Shown: piece after piece, positions 21,002-23,789 of the stretch | Numbering within the stretch: the stretch's first letter is position 1 | Layout of the letters: the number at the start of each line of letters is the position of its first letter | DNA from: Capniomyces stellatus | Lineage: Eukaryota > Kickxellomycota > Harpellomycetes > Harpellales > Legeriomycetaceae | Reading direction: 5' to 3' | NCBI GenBank assembly: GCA_001661515.1 | Contig: LUVW01000023.1 | Span: forward strand, 799,371 to 823,159 | Length of the DNA stretch: 23,789 bases | Made by a program: the position numbers and the translations under genes | The notes under the pieces: generated by a model | The model's input: the letters and a program-made list of their open reading frames with translations, nothing else | Database searches by the model: none | What the model was told of the DNA's origin: nothing

Positions 21002-23084
21002 TTTATTTTATTTTGAGGGTACTGCTATGAGAATATTACCTTTATATAATTTACAGTGTCAAGTATATCTTGACTACAAGTGTTACTTTCTTGTTATATC
21101 ACACTGTTATACACTTGCTTTGTTTTTCTTACTGACAAACTGCTGTTTCACAATACACTCTATCGTATTTTTATTATAATACCGCTAGTTAACAGTTGCC
21201 CAGCATATACCAAAAGCTAAGACGTATACCAGATGGTGCTAGCTATATTTATCCGCGTCACTGATTTTTATACTCAATATAGACCTTTTGGATGCGAAAA
21301 AAAAAGATAACGCCTTGTATACCACGCCAATTACTCGAAAAATACAGTTTCAAAAAAATAATAGAGTAATATTTCAAAAACTAAACGCTTTTAAAAATAA
21401 AATAATATTCAACAAAACTCGACTAAAAAGAGATAACTCGCTTGCTTTATAAAAAAAAAGTAAATTTACAGTTCAAACCTAAGTATATAAGCCAAGTATG
21501 AACAATTGCTGTAATAAATGAAGATTGTCTGACATCTAAATAAACTTTAGCACTTGCAATAAAATAAAAAAGCAAACTAGCAGTATTGACTGGGCATGAG
21601 AGTATAAAACGACTAGCCTATAAAGACACTAAAAGCTACTAACACTTGATATTTTAGACTGCAACTTTATTGAATTTTAACTCCAACTCTGGTATCGAAG
21701 AATTGATAATCAACTCCATAAATACGTTCAAAATCAATTGTTCTTTTTATTTACTGTTAATAGTACAGCCAAGGTCTATTTCAAACGCTGTTTATGCTAC
21801 CATTGGCAAAGTCATTCCTATTTTCAAGCTTTAAATCTGCATACCTGTGAAAAAAAACCCTAATTTTAGCATTAAACCGAGTGTTGAGGCTATAGTAGTC
21901 ACGCTGGCTATGGCTTTTATTTATGAACCATGTTAGTAATGTTCTAATTCTGGCTCAAATTCTTTGAATTATAATTACCACAAACCTCCACATTTGGCAG
22001 GAAATTTTCGCTAAAAAGTATGTATTTGCATATTTAGTTATTGGACTCAACAGACCCAAGCTCCTACTTAGGGCAAGCTTTAGCGATGGCAACAGCAGAA
22101 TTGAGTTATTAGTACTCAAAAGAATAAAGCATACTTAATCTAAATCGAACTTGGTGTAAACGATACCCGCTGCTATGCAGTGGGCGTTGTTTTGTGCATT
22201 TATAAAATGTCTTGCAGCCGTTGAATTTAAAACATATTTTTTGACTATTACGACCTAAAAGTACATGCCTCATACCTTTAAATGCACTATTGTTCATTTT
22301 TTCTAGAAAAAATGAACAATGGATCAAAATGAAAATGTAAATTTAAATAATTGTCGAGCATTGATAAATGCCAACAAGTTCCAAAAATAATCTCATTTTT
22401 TGTGATAAAAATCACTTTACATTCCTGCTAGGTTAGCTTCATTGTGTTGATAGTATTGCTATTTTTTCAAAAATAAAATAAAATAAAAACAGTAAAGACA
22501 TAAAACAACAAAATAAAAAAGATGCAATAAAAACACGAAACAATTGCGTAGATACTAATGTAGCAATCATTGGGTAATTATAAAGTTCATGAATGCTCTT
22601 GTATTTATTTATCTAATGTCACTCATTATTTAATTACTCAAAAACATACTGATGAAATGCTCTGAAGAAAGGTAGCAAAGAAAAACGCTTTGTTAACTGA
22701 ATTGCTCTTGCAGACTAAAAGCTGGATGAGTTGCAAACACTTTATAAGTGTGGGTGACTTAATTTTAGCTTAATGATTTTAAAGAAAAACAATTAAGTCA
22801 TGACAACGGCTTACAGATGCGAGGCTAAAAAGAAATCACCGAAACAAAATAACAAGAAACTCAAAAACTGTAACAAAGTACAATATACTTTGAAAATGTC
22901 AGATAGATGGAGCTAGATGGTTTGGTAGAGAGTGTTAGTAATCCATTGACAGTTCCATTTAAATCCAGCCAATCTGAACATAAATCTTATTTACAAACCC
23001 GTATCAAAGATTAGGGAATGATAAAAGAAACTATAAATAGGTACATTTATTGAATATTATAAAAGGGCAAAATGTAATAACACA
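21002..23084. other. AT-rich intergenic region without a clear gene
   Basis: About 2.1 kb upstream of the FAM72-like gene up to the right inverted-repeat arm. Frames are broken by many stops, and short ORFs (for example 22109-22327 minus) show no motif. It holds the 32-bp perfect palindrome at 22289-22320 and A-rich tracts. The FAM72-like promoter should be in the first few hundred bases, but no element is distinctive. No tRNA or rRNA was seen. Confidence 0.6.
22289..22320. repeat. Perfect 32-bp palindrome
   Basis: The half 'attgttcattttttct' is followed without spacer by its exact reverse complement, with the centre at CTAG. Beyond the arms the symmetry fails at the next base. It could extrude as a cruciform or be an intact dyad for a DNA-binding protein; chance is unlikely at this length. 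Confidence 0.97.
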
Positions 23085-23710
23085 CTATTGCTATTAGAAA
23101 TCGTGGTTGGAAACTTTAATAAGAGAAAACAAAAGGGTGATGTGATGCAAGTCGCCAAAAACTGTTATCCCACATAATAGCACCAGTTTCAGGAGCTGTT
23201 ATTTACATAAAGCCAGACTATTACAAAGTTAAACTGGTGAGATTAGCCTGGCTTGACTACTGGGTCTGATCAATCACATCTAGTCATGCAATGGTGCAAT
23301 GGTACAATAGACAATGGGGCAATGGTATAATGGTATAATGGTGTACAAATCGAGGCTATCAAGCCAAAAATAAACATGAATATACAAATGCTATTTGCAA
23401 CCACAGCAAACCAAATGAAATATCGAGTAGGACCAGATATTTCGGTGTGGATAGTTATGAGATGTCTATTGATACTGGTGCCGACGCCAATACTAGTAAT
23501 AAAATACTGACAGGCCAGTTCGCAAAAGAGCAAGCCAAATAGAAAAACAGTATGAGGCAGTTCAGATTGTGATATGAAAAGTAGTGCAAAAAGCTTGAAG
23601 ATTGATACGAGAAATGATATGAGGAATAATACAATGAATAATATGAGGAATAATACGAGGAATAATACGAGAAATAATATGAAAATTGATACGATGAATA
23701 ATATGAGGAA
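23085..23710 (-). repeat. Right arm of long inverted repeat
   Basis: Reverse complement of 1-626 with one mismatch (23109). The inner junction is 'cacactattgc', where homology to the left arm ends. Read outward on the plus strand, the arm carries AT-rich sequence, short 'caatggta'-type repeats (about 23286-23342) and then the degenerate 15-bp array. The same orientation continues to the window end, where the left copy has been cut off. A minus-strand open frame (to 23270) is hydrophobic only because of the array and has no ATG at its upstream end. Confidence 0.95.
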
Positions 23711-23730
23711 TAATACAGAAATAATATGAA
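23598..23730 (-). repeat. Degenerate 15-bp tandem array, right copy
   Basis: Complement of the left-arm array, with units like 'aataatatgaggaat'. This copy is longer than the left one because the left is cut at the window start. Its last 20 bases (beyond 23710) have no partner in the window. Confidence 0.75.
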
Positions 23731-23789
23731 ATACCAAAGCAAATGAGAATAGTACAGGTCTGAAAGCGGAACCAAGAGGTGATGATGTG

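Noticed and set aside
22109..22327. 72-codon minus-strand ORF next to the palindrome
   Set aside because: Starts at a non-ATG codon beside the palindrome, shows no motif, and lies in AT-rich sequence where such frames occur by chance.
23270..23737. 155-codon minus-strand hydrophobic ORF in the right repeat arm (and its shorter copy at 178-441)
   Set aside because: The hydrophobic half is the translated 15-bp array and the frame has no ATG at its beginning. The rest has no recognisable domain; being in both arms only reflects the inverted repeat.
1..23789. CRISPR array, bacterial operon or phage content
   Set aside because: Spliceosomal introns, eukaryotic protein families and large spacers rule out a prokaryotic reading; the tandem repeats have no spacer structure.
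1..23789. Linear plasmid or chromosome end with terminal inverted repeats
   Set aside because: No telomere repeat, no DNA polymerase or other plasmid gene, housekeeping content, and the right copy continues past the point where the left is cut, so the repeat ends are not the molecule's ends.

Overview
This is eukaryotic nuclear DNA, almost certainly fungal. It has AT-rich intergenic DNA with long homopolymer runs, short GT-AG introns (about 100-366 nt), and genes of fungal type: importin alpha, a ROG1-type DUF676 esterase and a mitochondrial-type PP2C. I cannot name the species. The intergenic spacers are long (up to 3 kb) and full of microsatellites, and there is no bacterial operon structure. 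Every protein call comes from reading conserved motifs by eye; no database search was run.

Layout: (1) 1-626 is the left arm of a long inverted repeat. (2) 627-3064 is AT-rich DNA with no convincing gene. (3) 3065-6373 (+) is a single-exon DUF676 serine esterase of 1102 aa with an Asp-Leu hexamer-repeat tract. (4) 6684-9115 (-) is a two-exon PP2C phosphatase of 729 aa, tail to tail with the esterase. (5) 9116-10918 is a 1.8 kb divergent intergenic region. (6) 10919-12449 (+) is a five-exon gene for a 322 aa protein I do not recognise; its first coding exon is only 11 nt. (7) 12450-15438 is 3 kb of repeat-rich spacer. (8) 15439-17627 (+) is a four-exon importin alpha gene (533 aa) with tandem repeats in two introns. 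(9) 18203-21001 (-) is a three-exon FAM72-family gene (863 aa) with about 690 residues of extra low-complexity C-terminus. (10) 21002-23084 is AT-rich spacer holding a perfect 32-bp palindrome. (11) 23085-23710 is the right arm of the inverted repeat, with 79 further bases of the same orientation to the window end.

The genes do not form one pathway. They are housekeeping or regulatory genes: lipid hydrolysis, mitochondrial dephosphorylation, nuclear import and a FAM72 protein. The most unusual features are the nearly identical inverted repeats (one mismatch in 626 bp) that bracket 22.5 kb of housekeeping DNA, the FAM72 protein with its large extension, and the unrecognised five-exon gene. Splice models were built by hand: every junction keeps the frame, each total length is a multiple of three, and several junctions are confirmed by family motifs that cross them.
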